From Oxytricha trifallax (taxonomy: Eukaryota > Ciliophora > Spirotrichea > Sporadotrichida > Oxytrichidae): a DNA stretch of 64,000 nt. The stretch lies in NCBI GenBank assembly GCA_000711775.1, contig ARYC01017161.1:1-64000 (forward strand), written 5' to 3'. Every line of letters begins with the position of its first letter. Positions within the stretch are counted from its first letter, which is position 1. The translations under genes and the position numbers were made by a program. The notes under the pieces were generated by a model. The model did no database searches, was not told the DNA's origin, and saw nothing but the letters and a program-made list of their open reading frames with translations. This document shows, one piece after another, positions 49,345 through 61,096 of this stretch.

Positions 49345-50684
49345 AGGGTGTTGTAGTCAATTGCTCACTCAGGTAACAATTGCTCACTGTGCATGTCAAT
49401 TGCTCACTCCAGTAACAATTGCTCACTCCCGTAAACAATTGCTCACTGTATAATATATTTACAATCTTTATTTGCGAGAGCAAGCAAAAATGATAGATAA
49501 CTAAGCAGGGTTAAGGGGTTTAGGGGAAGGCAAAGCTTTCCCGAAAAATCCATATGATCTCAATAGTTAGTAAATTTATTTATAAAATTAAGTATAAAAT
49601 TTAATCGTTTATATAATTATTAAAATGAAATCTTTTTTTTTAGTTAAGCAAACTCAACTTTAAACAGAAATTATGTATAAGTTTTTAAATAATTTACTGA
49701 CTTGTGTCTTGTTATCAAAATAAGTAATGATAACATTGTTAATCGTAGATCTTTATTAATTTCTCTCATCAAAATAGTCTAGTAAATTTACTTTATGAAT
49801 TTGATCTCTTCCCTTTTTGCGTTAATATATCTGAAGAGTCAAGTACCTTTAAGATAATCATTAATTAATAATTATAAGAAAATCCATTTATATATAATTT
49901 CTAGCTTACGAATCATTAAAAAAGAAAAGATGCTTATTTATAAGCAAGGTTTCTTATTAAAAAAATAATGTCAAAGTGGACGAGTTACTTTTGACAAATA
50001 GATCTTTTTAAAATACAGTTCTCAAAAAGATACAATATATGAAAGATAAATTTGGGTAGTAGATTTAATTGAATAAGGGAGTTAAAGATGTAAAATATTG
50101 ATGTTCAAAAAAAGACAACATAAACACTATAAGCATTAATAACACAAAATGTCAAGAAATACAGTATTGTTCATACAGACGGTTGATAAAGTTAATTAGG
50201 AATAAACTGGAAAGTACTAGAAATAGAACATTAAAACATATTCATTAATATTTATTTTATTTTTTAACAACAATAAAAAATAGTAATTTAATAGAAGGCT
50301 CTAGGCAGTTGTGATATACCTTTTAAATCATGTGTTTAACACAACCAAGTATACCAGAAAAAATAGAACCATATTAATTTGAAACTAAATGGAGACGAAA
50401 CAAATCTTAATTTTAAAATTAATACTACTGTTAAATATACTTAACATACATTTAATCTAAAACATTATATGAAAATTTATCGATTAAATTTTATACTTAA
50501 TTTTATAAATCAATTTACTAACTATTGAGATCATATGGATTTTTCGGGAAAGCTTTGCTTTCCCCTAAACCCCTTAACCCTGCTTAGTTATCTATCATTT
50601 TTGCTTGCTCTCGCAAATAAAGATTGTAAATATATTATACAGTGAGCAATTGTTACGGGAGTGAGCAATTGACTACAACACCCT
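49345..50684. mobile_element. 1.34-kb inverted-repeat element, AATATA target duplication
   Basis: The ends are inverted repeats of roughly 200-260 bp starting AGGGTGTTGTAGTCAATTGC and flanked by AATATA at 49339-49344 and 50685-50690. Left arm 49345-49605, right arm about 50480-50684. Subterminal direct repeats of CAATTGCTCACT occur five times in the left arm and twice in the right. The arms share a GC-richer block (AAGCTTTCCCGAAAAATCC). The interior (49610-50480) is AT-rich with no clear ORF. The ends resemble those of the 25065-27364 element (GGGTGTTG, 6-bp AATA(G/T)A target). It is a non-autonomous fossil; a Tlr/Maverick-like origin is possible but unproven. Confidence 0.78.
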
Positions 50685-50721
50685 AATATAATATCCCTTT
50701 TTATTCAAATCTGACTGTATT

Positions 50722-51731
50722 ATTGATAAAAAAGATAAAAATAGGAAATTTAAGAAATAAAGTTTAATCAATCATATTAAAGAAATATAAACTGCCATGA
50801 ATTAGGAGTGTTACTAATAGTAATTTGATTTAAATTTAAAATTATTAATTAAATCAATAATTTATATATGTTATTAGTGGTCAAGTGGACTGGCCATAGT
50901 TTTTAGTGGTCTACCGGTAAGTATATTAATTATACATAATTACTTAAATGTATGTGTAGACTACTTATTACTGCACTGTATCACTAGTCATTTCTCCGGC
51001 TGTGCTCTGACCACTGTCTGACTCCCTCAAATGTCCCCCTTCTTTTCTTTTAGATCGGAGTGAAATCTTGCGTTCAGGTAGCGGGCGACCATTGGCGCAG
51101 TCAAAGGGAATGCCTCCTCCCCGCTTTGTGTGGGTATTTCGGATTCACAGAGTAGGCGTCGAGACTTAAATGCATTGGCATCTTCGGGGTCCATCTTGCC
51201 AAAAAGCAGAGTGTTAGATGTGATTACTAAAAAACATCCCGTGTATGTATAGTCGACGCCGTCGTACTTCTACTCTATGACCATTCCTTCACCCTCTATC
51301 AACCGCTTCATCCCTGCTATCCCAGATGATCCAAATGCTTTCGTAAGATTAATCTCGTTTGCGATGAGAATCTGTGGCTCTCCGGCCTTACCTTGCTTCA
51401 TGGGGACGTGAAAATGCGAATTCGACTGCACGTATTGTTCACATGAATATCTCCGAGTTGATGGTCTCCGGCAAGTTGTCTCCAATATCTTTTTTAAAAT
51501 ACATTTAAGTAATTATGTATAATTAATATACTTACCGGTAGACCACTAAAAACTATGGCCAGTCCACTTGACCACTAATAACATATATAAATTATTGATT
51601 TAATTAATAATTTTAAATTTAAAATCAAATTACTATTAGTAACACTCCTAATTCATGGCAGTTTATATTTCTTTAATATGATTGATTAAACTTTATTTCT
51701 TAAATTTCCTATTTTTATCTTTTTTATCAAT
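50722..51731. mobile_element. Long perfect inverted repeat enclosing a GC-rich helicase-like fossil
   Basis: Left arm (50722-50952) and right arm (51500-51731) are essentially identical inverted copies of about 231 bp, including TTAGTGGTCAAGTGGACTGG. The enclosed 550 bp (50953-51499) is much richer in GC than its surroundings. Its minus strand encodes part of an SF3-type replication helicase: EPQILIANEINL (Walker-B-like) and GCFLVITSN (motif C-like), as in Rep/NS1/E1 proteins of small DNA viruses and related plasmids. It is a virus-like fossil: only the helicase core remains and about one break is seen. The near identity of the arms suggests recent origin or gene conversion. It lies 38 bp from the previous element. 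Confidence 0.65.
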
Positions 51732-52039
51732 ATTATGATTTTATAGTTGAATTTATATTATATATAGAGCTTAAATTTTAATATTTAGCAATAACATGAT
51801 ATATCTATCTATTATTTTGAATTAGAAATCCGATGAATCACTACTTTCTATAACATATTAAAACTTAACCGATAATATTATTATTATTACTAATCTCTTA
51901 TAATCTCCTATATTAAATTATTTGTCAAACTTTACACCCCTTAGAACAATTTTCTAAACAGCTTTGTTTTATAAGAAAGTAAAATAAAAATTGGAATTAA
52001 CTTCGTGTGTAAATCTTCATATAATAAACTGAAGTTAAC

Positions 52040-53652
52040 TCAAAAGATAAATGCCTCTCCTCTTAGTTCCTTCTTAGGACCGGTCCCTTAGGTATTTTTC
52101 TTTGTTATTTTAACATCTTGCTCTTCTTAAATTTTTATCTCCAAGAATGCTTCTTTGTCTTCCTCCACATCTTATGTTGAATCAAGGCTGCTGCTCTTGA
52201 TTTTACAATGAAAAAGCTTAAATCGTATTGGAATCACATCATAAGCAAAGCTCAATGTTATTAACCATCAAACAATTTTGCATTAACAGCATCTAAGAAC
52301 TCATCGCTAACTCCGCCTAATTCAGCAACATCAAAACCAATTTCTTCAATAGTTGGGTCTACCTTAAAATTTATTCTTATTCACTTATGAAGCTTTCTTA
52401 AGATATAAACCATTATGGATAACTATAAAATTAAAATCTATAAATTATATTTAGAAGGCAGTCAAAGTGATAAGAGAGGTCCATGCTACGATCACAGAAA
52501 TACCAGCAATTTGGTAGCCCATAAATTATCCTTGTCTATATGCATTATGGTAGAGGGCTCCCTTGAACATTGTCAAAGAAGCCAGTCGCAAAGAGTCCCC
52601 AGATACCACCTAGGCAATGAACTTAGAAAACTTTGAGGGGATCATCAATTCTCCAGAATTCGAGATATAAACATCCACCAACATAGAAAACTGAGGCAAT
52701 TGCGCTAATCAAAACATAATTTTACTCAGTCAATTCTAACTGCAACACCAGCTATTGAAACAAGGCCTATCAGAATTTCATTGCAAAGTTTCAACGAAAT
52801 AATGAAATTAATTGATAAAAAATTTGTATTTCAAAGTACTAAGGGCTTTAATACGAATGAAACAAGATATTGCTAAGAAATAAATCAAGATATTAAAGCA
52901 TTTTGAATAATTTTAGCAGGAGCTCTAGTTCTTGGTACATACATATCATAAGTTCTTCCACCAGTGAAAAATAATAATCAATTTAACCTTCATTAATAAT
53001 AATCAGCATTTGCTTTTGCTAGTTTTCTCTTTGTAGCTTCGGTCATTTTAGATTTATGCTATTGTTGAGCTCTTGCTAGCACTTTAGATTATCTTTCACC
53101 CACAACAAATGCTCCTCAAAATCCAACAGTTCCACTAACTAAATGTACGATTCCAGTACCTGCAAAATCTCTAAATCCTTTATCGAATAGCCATCATTTT
53201 TTTCCACAAATTAAAGAATATCAATTTATTACAATATTTATATCAGGGTTAATGTCCTGATTTCAGACTAAAATGATTGGATAAACAAAGGCGTCTAGGA
53301 GGAAAGTAATGGCTATATATCCTATTAATTATGTCCTTTCTGCGAGAGCTCCCTAAATTATAGCCACTGTTATCATGCAATAAGCAAATTGAATGACCCA
53401 TGTTAAATAGTGATCTTATTGCAAAATTTCGAATCCGTATGAAGCGTACATCTTTTCTTCTTGACCAACAAAATATGCTGGATTTCCAAATATTTTTCTT
53501 TGTCTCAAATCAGAAGGCAACGATGGTGATTCCAACATTTAATAGACAACATAAAATCTTTTGCTTCTTACTGCACCACTTTCGATAATAGCTGTAAAAT
53601 TGGCTTCTTAATCTACAGTTCCATACACAGCTTGTGTGTAGTTTCCTTCCAT
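52040..53652 (-). CDS. Ammonium transporter 1 (AMT/MEP/Rh family)
   Basis: This is a membrane channel for ammonium/ammonia uptake. It starts at ATG 53652 (MEGNYTQAVYGTVDQEANFT). Family motifs on the minus strand: FAYCMITVAIQGALAERTQL, GYIAITFLLDAFVYP, KGFRDFAGTGIVHLVSGTVG (conserved DFAGxGxVH), WGAFVVGERQSKV, CNEILIGLVSIAGVA, YVGGCLYLEFWRIDDP, LGGIWGLFATGFFDN, and the conserved cytosolic tail EEIGFDVAELGGVSDEFLDA. A further charged tail ends at TGA 52042-52040 in another frame. Gaps at about 52800-52900 and 53200-53240 and several shifts indicate IESs or introns. The gene is followed 72 bp upstream by the end of transporter 2 in the same direction. Confidence 0.85.
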
Positions 53653-53723
53653 TTAGATATAGAATATACTTTTAAGATTTATTTATTTTATTTTAATTTG
53701 CCAATTTAATTTTATTTCCACAT

Positions 53724-56180
53724 TCACATTGCTGTCGAAACTTTAAATTACCAATTTTTTTCACTTAATTTTGTAAATTTTTCCCTATAATCTAAACTAT
53801 CAATGAAAAATTTATAAATATCTATCAATTCTGAAAAGACCAAGTCTCTTCTAATAAGGATACTATATAATAATGATACAGCAATTATGCCTAGAATTTG
53901 ATATCCAAAGTATGTGCCTTTAGTTGGTGAACCATAGAACAAACCATTTTGGTTATCAAAAAGTCCAGTGGCTATTGTTCTCCAAAACTTCTCCAAAGAA
54001 TTGAACTGGGGATGCCTCAACTGGGTCATCAACGTGCTGCGCGTCAAGAATTTTGCAGCCAGCTATGTAGAAAAGTGCTCCAATACCTCCTTTAATGAAA
54101 GCAGCCCATGGCTCAACTCTATCGCAACAACCTGTGACTGAAACTAATCCTACCAAGGCAATATGTTCAAAGATATATGTCACTATAATCATATCTGTTC
54201 AAAAAGGAATAAGTTCCCAAAACATGAGTTTATACTTGGTATTTTTTTATTACTCTTGGGACGAAAAGATTATTGGTTGAACCTCCATTAAAGAATAGCC
54301 AAGCAACCCAGAGAATTAAGTCAATTAACTTAACTTTATAATTGTGGGGTCTGAATTCATTACTTTTTAATATTATATGATAATCCTTATTTACATGATT
54401 AATAACTTTCTGATAATGATGAGAGATTTCATTTGAAAAATTATTTGATTATTGAATAAATTAATACAAATTCACTATTTTAAAAAAATATATCACTCAC
54501 CCCAAATAATGTGTACTTTTAAAGTGTATTCTGACTGAACTTAATCTGCTGATAAAACTTTCTTAAGAACAAGTTGTACCCGAATTTTAGTATTAGAGAA
54601 ATCACAATTCCAAAGTAACAAAAAAATTATATATAATATCATATATATTTGGTATTAAAATGTTGTACTCTTTCACTGTAAAATATTTTAAATGATGTAA
54701 TCTTATAAGAATTTTTGACGATGAGCAATTGTTGAAAGCAAAAAATAAGACCCAATCAGCAGCTATCTTTCTATAGCCAATTAGACCATTTTAAATTTAA
54801 TATAAAATTTGCCTCAAAAATTTCAAATTATTAAATTCATAATAACTTAAATCAGAAAGTTAAATTTCCTATGAAAAATACTTAATAATTTGAAATTTTT
54901 TTATCTAATTTTATATTAAATTTAAAATGGTCTAATATTGGCTTAGAATGATGTCTGCTGATTGGAATTAAATTTTGTATTTAACAATTCCTCGTCGTCA
55001 CAAACTTTATAAGATTACCTCATTTAAAATATTCTACAGTAAAAGGGAACATCTTTTTAATGCCAAATTTTCTGATTTTAAGCAAGAACTTTGACTATTG
55101 AAGTGGGATACAACTAATTCTTAAGAAAAATATGTAAGGAGATTGAGTTTAAAAGAATACACTATTAAAAGTACACATTATTGGGGGTCAGTGTTTGCCA
55201 CTATAGCCAAAATATCTGCTGTGCTGATCTTGAGTTTAATTTGCTCTCTTACAGCATCTAGGTTATGAATAATTTATTTCAGGTCTCCTCTTAGTAAGTG
55301 AAACTTTTACTCTATTTATTATGAATCAAAACAGCTCCCCAATTTTAAACTCTATCTGCAATATATATTTAAAAGAAAAATGTCAATATATCGTATTTGG
55401 TGGCTCTAGTGCTATTTCTAAGATATAAAATATATAATTTTAATTCTAAACAAGACCACTGAAACCGCAAGATATTAATAGACATTAATAAAATTAATGT
55501 ATTGAAAAACATGTATCCTGTAAATACAATCAAAGTGCCTAGGACAATCATTTTTTATAAATTATTAATTAAGTATAAGGACTACTTTTTTAAAATTTTT
55601 TTCTTAAATATATTTATAATGAATGTTAGTGTTGTTGTTAGGAACTAAATCATTTGAGCTTTATTTCAAATGTTCAACAGCTAATTAACTGTACTCAGCA
55701 TATAATACAATAAATTTATTATTGAAACATTTTAGGTTGCTTAGCAGGATGAGCTCAGATAAATTGCTGTGTCAAATTTATAATCTATAATAAATCACAT
55801 CCTTATCCCCAGGTCCAGGCTAAAATAATATAATAATCTTTGTCCTCTGGATTTCCAAATGCAAAACCATAGCAAACAAGCCAGAAGGTAGTTTCTTTAG
55901 ATAATTAAGGAATTTAATAAATTCTTGATTAATACTGCCCTTCTGTTTTTGCGTTGAAATTTACATAGATTTCGATAAGAGTAAAGCCAGCTGTCGTAAA
56001 AAATATGAAGCTTGCAGAGACTAGGATCCAAAATGCATAGGTTCCTTAATAAAAACAATATTTGTTCATTAAATCCTATTAAAATTTATTTACAATTTAT
56101 AACGATGAATTATTGCTGTAGTCTCTTGGGTTGCTGTCACTAGCTCTCTTTTCTTCTACACAATGAAGAGACTATAAACC
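53724..56180 (-). CDS. Ammonium transporter 2, interrupted
   Basis: The N-terminal block (about 56140-55790) has ASDSNPRDYSNNSS, AFWILVSASFIFFTTAGFTL and FWLVCYGFAFGNPEDKDYY. The C-terminal blocks are [20 protein letters not shown] (54360-54250) and FEHIALVGLVSVTGCCDRVE with PWAAFIKGGIGALFYIAGCK, DDPVEASPVQFF, FYGSPTKGTYFGYQILGIIA (54192-53760), ending at TGA 53726-53724. A foldback element (54498-55190) and an AT-rich stretch lie between them. A hydrophobic block at 55551-55369 (VLGTLIVFTGYMFFN) resembles the same TM helix as WVAWLFFNGG. The central DFAGxGxVH segment was not found on this strand here, so a segment may be scrambled or missing. Confidence 0.78.
54498..55190. mobile_element. 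Foldback/MITE-like element in transporter 2
   Basis: The two halves are inverted copies: left end CCCCAAATAATGTGTACTTT, right end its near-complement (AAAGTACACATTATTGGGGG without the first two variable positions). Internal matches include GACCATTTTAAATTTAATAT and AATCAGCAG. Arms are about 330 bp and 75-85% identical by eye, around a short centre near 54840. There is no coding capacity. Its position between coding blocks of an ammonium transporter implies removal during development. Confidence 0.7.
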
Positions 56181-56249
56181 TATTAATAAAATAAAAGTAT
56201 AAGCAATACATACTTTATAATACTGTGAATAACTGTTTTTAATAAATTT

Positions 56250-56433
56250 TTAATAGCAAGTAATTGATAGAGCCATTGAAATCATAGGTTAGGACATAGC
56301 TGAGATGGGAGGAGTTGGTGTAGATATCTATGAAAAAATTAGAAGAGAATTCGGTGGATCCATTCACTCTCCCAGACAATTCGCTTCAACCGCTACAGAG
56401 ATGATCAAAAGAAATGGAGTCAATGACTCTTGA
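56250..56433 (+). CDS. C-terminal fragment of unknown protein
   Basis: The plus strand reads QVIDRAIEIIGQDIAEMGGV, then YEKIRREFGGSIHSPRQFAS and TEMIKRNGVNDS to TGA 56431-56433. Composition (Gly, Ile, Glu, Arg) is that of a folded globular enzyme, and GC content is higher than the flanks. No upstream exon was found next to it; the preceding 60 bp end in AG-like borders. It may be the last coding segment of a gene whose other segments lie elsewhere. The family is not recognised. Confidence 0.45.
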
Positions 56434-57198
56434 GCTCAAACTCAGCATGGATCGACTTTGAGCATAGTTATAATTTAAAATTATCTAAACATATCTTTTA
56501 TTTAAGCATAAGTAAATGAAAATATGATTAATCCAAACTTAATTCGATATTTTATAATTTATTAAATATAATTTATTTTTTTACATATTCAGCTAGAATT
56601 TTAAAATTTGTCAAATTGTAGAAATAAATATACATTGGTACATTAACCTCATTTATTTATATAACTTTATTGAATTATATTAGAAATATATAACATTAAA
56701 ATGGGTGAATTAATGGTTGGTGTAGGCTATATATCAAGTGAAGTTATCATTTAAAAGCTGCAAGCTCCCTCACCAGGCAAAGAATTTGGCACGCACACAT
56801 CAAGTTATGAAGAACAGATTGTCATATATACTATGTCAGAGGATAGAGGCAGCTTGATTAGTATTGTGCAAAAATCAATAATGAAATTGCGTCTTTCTTG
56901 AATGGGGTAGTAAAGTGAGAAAAAAATATTTTTTCTCACTTTACTACCCTATAGTTGCTGATGTGATTAATATTGTACATTTAAAAGTATTTATACAATA
57001 TTCTCAAGGATTTAAGTCATTCTCAGATTGAGATTTTAAATTTTTGTATTTTAATTATGCTTTAAAATAATATTTACATTTATAAATATAAGTATTCATA
57101 CATACAGGCCCTGTATTGTAGTAAAACCCCAATGCTGTTATTTACAAGATTTGGGTGACGATAAAAATTAATTAAGATAGATTAAATTATTATTAATA

Positions 57199-57231
57199 TT
57201 TGGTAGCTTTAGTAATTTATTAGAGGGTCCT

Positions 57232-57289
<58 letters not shown>

Positions 57290-57311
57290 CTATTTTACTA
57301 AAGCTACCAAA
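57199..57311. repeat. GTA triplet tract inside a 17-bp-stem hairpin
   Basis: About 18.5 units of GTA (57232-57287) lie in the loop of an inverted repeat: TTTGGTAGCTTTAGTAA at 57199-57215 and its exact complement at 57295-57311. The tract is pure. A triplet repeat here would read poly-Val or poly-Gln (TAG) depending on frame, but the surroundings are not convincingly coding. Confidence 0.85.
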
Positions 57312-57399
57312 ATGACGAGATCTCCCATTTAATTATTATAAATCCTCAGACCCCTATAATATTACTTTAGAATCTCTAACAACCCCACGAATCCAACAT

Positions 57400-57600
57400 A
57401 TGAACCTACTGCTCCTCAATTCTAACGCCCCGCTCAGCCAGCAAGACGACCCATAGCTGCTGGAGGACCCCTCAGAGGATCTGCTGCTTGACCATCTTGA
57501 GTTTGACGACCCCCTGCTAACAAAGACATCTTTCAAACAGCGCCTAAACATTCTCATTAGCAACATTCAGATGGCAAACAGAAGTCATGGGAATCTCTGA
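57400..57600 (+). CDS. GC-rich acidic ORF
   Basis: An uninterrupted 66-residue frame runs from ATG 57400 to TGA 57598-57600: MNLLLLNSNAPLSQQDDPQL, then LEDPSEDLLLDHLEFDDP and FKQRLNILISNIQMANRS. It is acidic with leucine-rich amphipathic spacing and uses C/G-ending codons unlike the rest of the window. Another plus frame (Pro-rich) and the minus strand are also partly open here, so the choice of frame is tentative. Further GC-rich frames follow to about 58470 (TLSYSTLVDEALDRVCSIEK; APCSLAVLLVSLAAGLVKDY) without a clear start or family. Confidence 0.35.
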
Positions 57601-58583
57601 CACGTGGTGAGTAGCATTCTCGGCACGCGCTCCACGCTCTCCTATTCGACACTAGTGGACGAGGCTTTGGATAGGGTTTGTAGTATTGAGAAGGAAGATG
57701 GCGGCCGCCATATTGGATGTTCTCATGATAATTCGACGCACCACCAAACCATGGGTGACTTCTTGGATCCCACCACGGATGTCACAGCACCTATATCAAG
57801 GTAAGATTCGAGCCTTTGTTTCTAACACCATATGTAGGGAAGGAGCACAACGTAACCTATTACCCAAGCTAAGCGATCAAGTGGCGAGTCCCAGCAATTT
57901 TCTCAAGAATGCCTGACGTCCAGAAACCGTTGGCTAAGAACCGCCAAGCCATTTAAGCCATTGAATGTCTGGATGGGAGTCGTATATTGAGCAATAGCTG
58001 AGCCCCACTAATCACTAAGAAAACAAATAAACAACATTTAAAGAAGCGATTGCAACAGCGCCTTAACTGTCACCATGGCTGCCATAGTTGGCCGTACCTA
58101 TTAAAAGTGAACCTAAGTGGAATAGCATTCCATGGGCGCCCTGGCCTCAACTATATCGCTCTTGTGCAAAAGCACTAAACTCTAATGCCTTCCGCTAAGC
58201 GAAATCTCTATTGCTCTAGTGCAAAAGCTATTTGCCTGCAATACCTTCTAAATCAGGATTCCTGGCACCCTGTTCTCTAGCTGTGCTACTAGTCTCTTTA
58301 GCGGCTGGGCTGGTGAAAGATTACCCTTGGGGGATTGAGAAAAATACCTTAAGAGACACAACAAATTTCAGAATTTTTGAATATTCCTCTATGCTATCGT
58401 CATGTGCCAATGAAGTTGACTCCTTATCTCGAAAATGGGAACAGCTGGCTGTGCAGAGATTTGTGAGTCACTAGAACAAATCATGAGCTCTCGATTGAGG
58501 TACTACTCAGCTAAAGATCATTCTCAAAAAAGGTCCAAATTGCCTGCAACACGGTATGTGAAAATCACCAACAGAAAATCCTG

Positions 58584-59162
58584 ATGAGAAAAGTTCCTAA
58601 AATCTGCTAATTCAACGAGCTTGAAAGGGCATTGAGGAGCGACCTGGGTGTAGCGACCAAGATACTGGAGCTGAAAGCTGGACTTGACAATGAGAAGGTG
58701 CTGCCATTTACCAGGGATTACCTCAGAGGAATCGACGAGGAATACCACAAAGAAGCAGGATTAGCTCTCACCTGGGCCAGCTTGGAGGCAAAGTCTGCGC
58801 GCAAGTGGTTGTATGAGCAGGAGTTCCAGAAGACTGTGGAGAGAGACCTAACCAAGCAGGGCGTCAAGTATTCCTAAAACGATGTCAAGATGCAGGTGGG
58901 AGAGCTCATGAAGAAGAGATAAGAAAACGTGCTAAAGAGATTCACTAAGGACCTGGCCATGCTCATGCAGAGCGCCCCCCACATCCCCACTCAGTTCCTG
59001 CAGAGATTCAAGGCCGCCATCACCTAGGACACCGTGGATTCGTTGATGAAGGAAGCATTAAAATTCAGACCAAAGGATGGAGAATGCGAAGAAATCAAGG
59101 ACCTGGACCGGGAGAGGCAAGATCAACTAAAAACTTTGAGAGAGAGATTGAGAAAATTGTGA
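58584..59162 (+). CDS. GC-rich helical protein of unknown family
   Basis: An uninterrupted 192-residue frame runs from ATG 58584 (MRKVPKICQFNELERALRSD) to TGA 59160-59162; the same frame is open back to about 58495. It is almost entirely charged amphipathic helix: GVATKILELKAGLDNEKVLP, LTWASLEAKSARKWLYEQEF, QVGELMKKRQENVLKRFTKD, PTQFLQRFKAAITQDTVDSL and a coiled C-terminus (DLDRERQDQLKTLRERLRKL). Codons are strikingly G/C-ending (CTG, GAG, AAG, GCC), unlike neighbours. There are no Cys or His clusters, TM segments or recognised motifs. It is the best-preserved gene inside the 56590-60156 element. Confidence 0.6.
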
Positions 59163-60169
59163 AGTGAAATAAATGATATTAGGTTAAGAGTAATTGTATT
59201 TTGATTAAATTCTATCGTTTACAAAAATTTGTAAATAATAGCTTTGGGGTTTTATATACTTTTTTTTGTTATTCGTTTTTTAGATTTAATTATTTATATT
59301 TTAATTTGATGCTGTCTTTATGGTATAGGAAACCATGGTTAAAAAATAATATTCATGAAAAAGAAAAATAATGGTTTTCCATTTATAATAAAAGTAATTT
59401 CATTTAATAATTTTAAATAAGCAATAAATAAACTATAAATTTTAAATTAATAAACCTATTAACTATAAATCACTGATTTAATAAAAAGGAAATTAGTTTA
59501 ATTAAAAGGTAAAAAATTTTTAAAACTTATTAATCCATAATTATTCATAAAAAATATTAATTCATATAATTATATTTACATGCTTTATGTTTAAATTCAT
59601 AAAAACCTAGTGATAATACATAGATAATTTGAATTTTAAATAAATTAAACTCATAATATATTTTGAGACAATTAATGTATAGCGCGTGCAATGAAGTCAA
59701 ATATTAGAAAAGACTTAATTGTGTTTTCATAATTATAACATCAATCACTTAGATTGATGAATATATACTTTTAAATATGCAATAATAATCACTTAAGCAA
59801 CGACAGGGTAGTTAAGTGAAAACATTATTTTTTTCTCAATACACTACCCCGTTCATCAACAATGCAATTTAATTATTGTTTTCTACGCAATACCAAACAT
59901 ACTCAGCATCAATGGCGGTGTGTCCTTCATAACTTGATGCGTGAGTGCTATTTACTCTGATCATGACTGGTGAAGGAATCCGTCGCTATTAAGTGATTTT
60001 GCTCTGAATATGTAGCCTACTTCAACCATTCAACATCCCATTGTTTGTGATATTATTTTTATATTTTATTCAATAAATTTGTTTAAATGCATGAGATTAA
60101 TACCCAAATGTTTATTTATTTCTAAAATTTGACAAATTTGTTAACAAATTCTAGCTGATTATATTAAGT

Positions 60170-61095
60170 TAAGTGAATGATAGTCGATAAAGAGGGATAC
60201 TCACAAACATCTATTTAGTGAGTCACTGCCTTGAGATAGTAACTAATATCAACCGTAATAATCAAAAACTTATAAAATTAATTTCCGATATAACAGCCGA
60301 TGATTTTATCTCAAACTGTATTTAATCTCCCAACTATTGAAATAAAATTAACTAAAAGTATTTGCAATTTTACTATATCAAATACCAAGGCACCATTACA
60401 AAGAGCACCACAATAATATCTTAGTCGATTATTTGGTAAAAATTTTAAATATTCGTTGAATTATAAGAAATAATAAATCAACTTAGTTTGATCAATTATA
60501 ATATTTAATTTAAATGATTCTAATTTTTTAGATTTGTTCACTTTATGTAAGGCAATCGAGAAAAATTGTCGAGCATTTCTCGATTGCCTTACATTTTTTT
60601 AATTAGTTATATTATTTGATTATTTCTCAAAAATTTATATACAAATTATCTCTTGCTTATCTTATTTATTTCATTTGTAAAATTAAATGTGAATAAATGA
60701 TAGTTCATTTTAACATAAAAGTACTTTGGTTTTATTTCTAAATTGATTAAATAAAATTTCTCATACATTACTCTAATTTATCAATAAAAATATAAAGATT
60801 AAGCTATTATTATAATAGCAATTATAGACTATTAATTATAAATAAATTAAATCAAATATGTTAAAACTTTTAGACAAAATGCACTTTAGCTTACTCAAAA
60901 CATTGATCATATTAATATTGAGTAAATCTTAGATTACTAACTATACTTTATCAAAATCAAATAACCTAATTAATCAAAAATAGTGGATAATACAAAATGT
61001 TAGTAAAACTTAGGTTATATTTAAGGTTTTAATACAAAAATTATTTACATTTTCATTTTGTTTCGTGTTTTAATTAAAAATCTATGTTTTGCTTC
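60170..61095. other. AT-rich region with a weak + frame and a hairpin
   Basis: A plus-strand frame at about 60190-60350 (LVSHCLEIVTNINRNNQKLI, then LISDITADDFISNC) is mildly coding-like. A strong hairpin with 18-bp perfect arms lies at 60546-60563 and 60576-60593 (TGTAAGGCAATCGAGAAA and complement, 12-nt loop). The remainder, to 61095, is about 80% AT with no sustained frame. Confidence 0.4.
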
Positions 61096-61096
61096 T

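Larger units (their letters stand above)
56590..60156. mobile_element. 3.57-kb element with long diverged inverted ends and GC-rich ORFs
   Basis: Left arm (56590-56950) and right arm (about 59800-60156) are inverted, roughly 75-80% similar copies. Shared blocks include CAGCTAGAATT, AAATTTGTCAAATT and the GGGTAGT.AAGTGA hairpin region. The left arm contains a plus-strand frame (MGELMVGVGYISSEVIIQKL, from 56701) with a decayed counterpart in the right arm. The interior has a GTA triplet tract and a GC-rich coding block (57350-59162); 59170-59790 is AT-rich and empty. No transposase, polymerase or capsid motif was recognised, so the family is unknown. Divergence of the arms suggests age. Confidence 0.55.
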
